Shown here one piece after another: positions 60,901-64,000 of a stretch of DNA of 64,000 nucleotides (positions are counted from its first letter, which is position 1; every line of letters begins with the position of its first letter). This DNA is from Balanoglossus misakiensis (lineage: Eukaryota > Hemichordata), in contig CM082598.2 in NCBI GenBank assembly GCA_040954595.2, positions 248,001 through 312,000 of the forward strand, in the 5' to 3' direction. The translations under genes were made by a program, and so were the position numbers. The notes beneath the pieces were generated by a model, which saw only the letters and a program-made list of their open reading frames with translations, did not search any database and was not told the origin of the DNA.

Positions 60901-63900
60901 AATTTATCCTTTTTTTCATAAAAGTCATGGGTTATAGCCCATGAAAATCATCCAAAAATGACAATTTTTCCACTTTCCGAAATTTCAAAATTTATCCATT
61001 TTTTCATTAAAATCATGGGTTATAGCCCATGAAAATCATCCAAAAATGACAATTTTTCCACTTTCCGAAATTTCAAAATTTATCCATTTTTTCATAAAAA
61101 TCATGGGTTATAGCCCATGAAAATCATCCAAAAATGACAATTTTTCCACTTTCCGAAATTTCAAAATTTATCCATTTTTTCATAAAAATCATGGGTTATA
61201 GCCCTTGAAAATCATCCAAAAATGACACTTTTTCCACTTTCCGAAATTTCAAAATTTATCCATTTTTTCATAAAAATCATGGGTTATAGCCCATGAAAAT
61301 CATCCAAAAATGTCAATTTTTCCACTTTCCGAAATTTCAAAATTTATCCATTTTTTCATAAAAATCATGGGTTATAGCCCATGAAAATCATCCAAAAATG
61401 ACAATTTTTTCACTTTCCGAAATTTCAAAATTTATCCATTTTTTCATAAAAATCATGGGTTATAGCCCATGAAAATCATCCAAAAATGACAATTTTTCCA
61501 CTTTCCGAAATTTCAAAATGTATCCATTTTTTCATAAAAATCATGGGTAGCCCATGAAAATCATCCAAAAATGACAATTTTTCCACTTTCCGAAATTTCA
61601 AAATTTATCCATTTTTTCATAAAAATCATGGGTTATAGCCCATGAAAATCATCCAAAAATGACAATTTTTCCACTTTCCGAAATTTCAAAATTTATCCAT
61701 TTTTTCATAAAAATCATGGGTTATAGCCCATGAAAATCATCCAAAAATGTCAATTTTTCCACTTTCCGAAATTTCAAAATTTATCCATTTTTTCATAAAA
61801 ATCATGGGTTATAGCAATGACAATTTTTCCACTTTCCGAAATTTCAAAATTTATCCATTATTTCATAAAAATCATGGGTTATAGCCCATGAAAATCATCC
61901 AAAAATGACAATTTTTCCACTTTCCGAAATTTCAAAATTTATCCATTTTTTCATAAAAATCATGGGTTATAGCCCATGAAAATCATCCAAAAATGACAAT
62001 TTTTCCACTTTCCGAAATTTCAAAATTTATCCATTTTTTCATAAAAATCATGGGTTATAGCCCATGAAAATCATCCAAAAATGACAATTTTTCCACTTTC
62101 CGAAATTTCAAAATTTATCCATTTTTTCATAAAAATCATGGGTTATAACCCATGAAAATCGTCCAAAAATGACAATTTTTCCACTTTCCGAAATTTCAAA
62201 ATTTATCCATTTTTCCATAAAAATCATGGGTTATAGCCCTTGAAAATCATCCAAAAATGACAATTTTTCCACTTTCCGAAATTTCAAAATTTATCCATTT
62301 TTTCATAAAAATCATGGGTTATAGCCCATGAAAATCATCCCAAAATGACAATTTTTCCACTTTCCGAAATTTCAAAATTTATCCATTTTTTTATAAAAAT
62401 CATGGGTTATAGCCCATGAAAATCATCCAAAAATGACAATTTTTCCACTTTCCGAAATTTCAAAATTTATCCTTTTTTTCATAAAAGTCATGGGTTATAG
62501 CCCATGAAAATCATCCAAAAATGACAATTTTTCCACTTTCCGAAATTTCAAAATTTATCCATTTTTTCATTAAAATCATGGGTTATAGCCCATGAAAATC
62601 ATCCAAAAATGACAATTTTTCCACTTTCCGAAATTTCAAAATTTATCCATTTTTTCATAAAAATCATGGGTTATAGCCCATGAAAATCATCCAAAAATGA
62701 CAATTTTTCCACTTTCCGAAATTTCAAAATTTATCCATTTTTTCATAAAAATCATGGGTTATAGCCCTTGAAAATCATCCAAAAATGACACTTTTTCCAC
62801 TTTCCGAAATTTCAAAATTTATCCATTTTTTCATAAAAATCATGGGTTATAGCCCATGAAAATCATCCAAAAATGTCAATTTTTCCACTTTCCGAAATTT
62901 CAAAATTTATCCATTTTTTCATAAAAATCATGGGTTATAGCCCATGAAAATCATCCAAAAATGACAATTTTTCCACTTTCCGAAATTTCAAAATTTATCC
63001 ATTTTTTCATAAAAATCATGGGTTATAGCCCATGAAAATCATCCCAAAATGACAATTTTTCCACTTTCCGAAATTTCAAAATTTATCCATTTTTTCATAA
63101 AAATCATGGGTTATAGCCCATGAAAATCATCCAAAAATGACAATTTTTCCACTTCCCGAAATTTCAAAATTTATCCTTTTTTTCATAAAAATCATGGGTT
63201 ATAGCCCATGAAAATCATCCAAAAATGACAATTTTTCCACTTCCCGAAATTTCAAATTTTATCCATTTTTTCATAAAAATCATGGGTTATAACCCATGAA
63301 AATCATCCAAAAATGTCAATTTTTCCACTTTCCGAAATTTCAAAATTTATCCATTTTTTCATAAAAATCATGGGTTATAGCCCATGAAAATCATCCAAAA
63401 ATGACAATTTTTCCACTTTCCGAAATTTCAAAATTTATCCATTTTTTCGTAAAAATCATGGGTTATAGCGCATGAAAATCATCCAAAAATGACAATTTTT
63501 CCACTTTCCGAAATTTCAAAATTTATCCATTTTTTCATAAAAATCATGGGTTATAGCCCATGAAAATCATCCAAAAATGACAATTTTTCCACTTTCCGAA
63601 ATTTCAAAATTTATCCATTTTTTCCTTAAAATCATGGGTTATAGCCCATGAAAATCATCCGAAAATGACAATTTTTCCACTTTCCGAAATTTCAAAATTT
63701 ATCCATTTTTTCATAAAAATCATGGGTTATAGCCCATGAAAATCATCCAAAAATGACAATTTTTCCACTTTCCGAAATTTCAAAATTTATCCATTTTTTC
63801 ATGAAAATCATGGGTTATAGCCCATGAAAATCATCCAAAAATGACAATTTTTCCACTTTCCGAAATTTCAAAATTTATCCATTTTTTCGTAAAAATCATG

Positions 63901-64000
63901 GGTTATAGCCCATGAAAATTATCCAAAAATGACAATTTTTCCACTTTCCGAAATTTCAAAATTTATCCATTTTTTCATAAAAATCATGGGTTATAGCCCA
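57966..64000. repeat. 88-bp satellite array, about 68 units, running off the window
   Basis: The unit contains ATCATGGGTTATAGCCCATG, AAAATCATCCAAAAATGACA, TTTTTCCACTTTCCGAAA and TTTCAAAATTTATCCATTTT. Spacing between successive CATCC marks is exactly 88 bp (58021, 58109, 58197). Most units differ by 1-3 bases; a few are shortened (for example near 58690, 59985 and 60250). The first unit is the most diverged, as expected at an array edge. There are no spacers, so it is not a CRISPR-like array. No coding capacity. Confidence 0.98.
59841..62963. repeat. 1563-bp higher-order duplication inside the satellite
   Basis: Rare variants recur exactly 1563 bp apart: TGGGTAGCCC (59981, 61544), TATAACCC (60581, 62144), the shortened GCAATGACAA unit (60251, 61814) and GCCCTTGAAA (61201, 62764). 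This equals 18 units of 88 bp minus about 21 bp lost in two short units. The ATTTTTTCAC variant at 59841 recurs at 61404 but not at 62967, which bounds the duplication on the right. Confidence 0.9.

Noticed and set aside
57966-64000. CRISPR-like regular repeats
   Set aside because: The units are contiguous 88-bp satellite copies without unique spacers, in an animal genome.

Overview
This is animal nuclear DNA. It is AT-rich, its genes have many short exons with GT-AG introns, and every protein I can place has metazoan relatives. Splicing the exons by hand gives seven protein-coding genes with intact frames, one tRNA gene and a large amount of repeat DNA. A Dictyo/fungal-type (GH13_1) amylase relative beside ordinary bilaterian genes suggests a marine invertebrate such as a hemichordate or a spiralian. 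That placement is an inference and not proven.

Layout: 3956-11985 (+) is the 3' part of a long Glu/Lys-rich coiled-coil protein, possibly KIAA2012-like. 16017-22764 (-) is a 15-exon F-box plus seven-WD40 protein. 25479-31849 (+) is a 12-exon SLC23/NAT transporter. 32643-33909 (-) is a small secreted C-type lectin. 35513-36445 (-) is a single-exon basic protein I do not recognise. 39885-44947 (+) is an 11-exon GH13_1 amylase-like protein. 45503-46549 is a 210-bp tandem array in which each unit carries a perfect or near-perfect fold-back. 47461-47532 (+) is tRNA-Cys(GCA). 48560-50765 (+) is a KY/hillarin-type transglutaminase-like protein. 51320-56946 (+) is CCT2 (TCP-1 beta). From about 57966 to the window end there is an 88-bp satellite.

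The strongest observations are two apparent pseudoenzymes close together. The amylase-like protein keeps the whole GH13_1 scaffold, but its nucleophile Asp is Gly217 and its acid/base Glu is Lys241, and it has a signal peptide and a GPI-type tail. The KY-like protein keeps the His and Asp of the transglutaminase triad but has Arg158 where the Cys should be, and it starts with a myristoylation-type Met-Gly. The SLC23 protein has Glu rather than Pro at the NAT signature and Gln at the pH-sensing His, so it may not be an ascorbate carrier.

The introns and spacers hold several families of short non-autonomous elements: TTAACCC-ended (piggyBac-like), TA-flanked, pogo-like and fold-back types. Nothing suggests an operon; the genes look like independent transcription units. 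The C-type lectin, the unknown basic protein and the F-box gene are on the minus strand, the rest on the plus strand.
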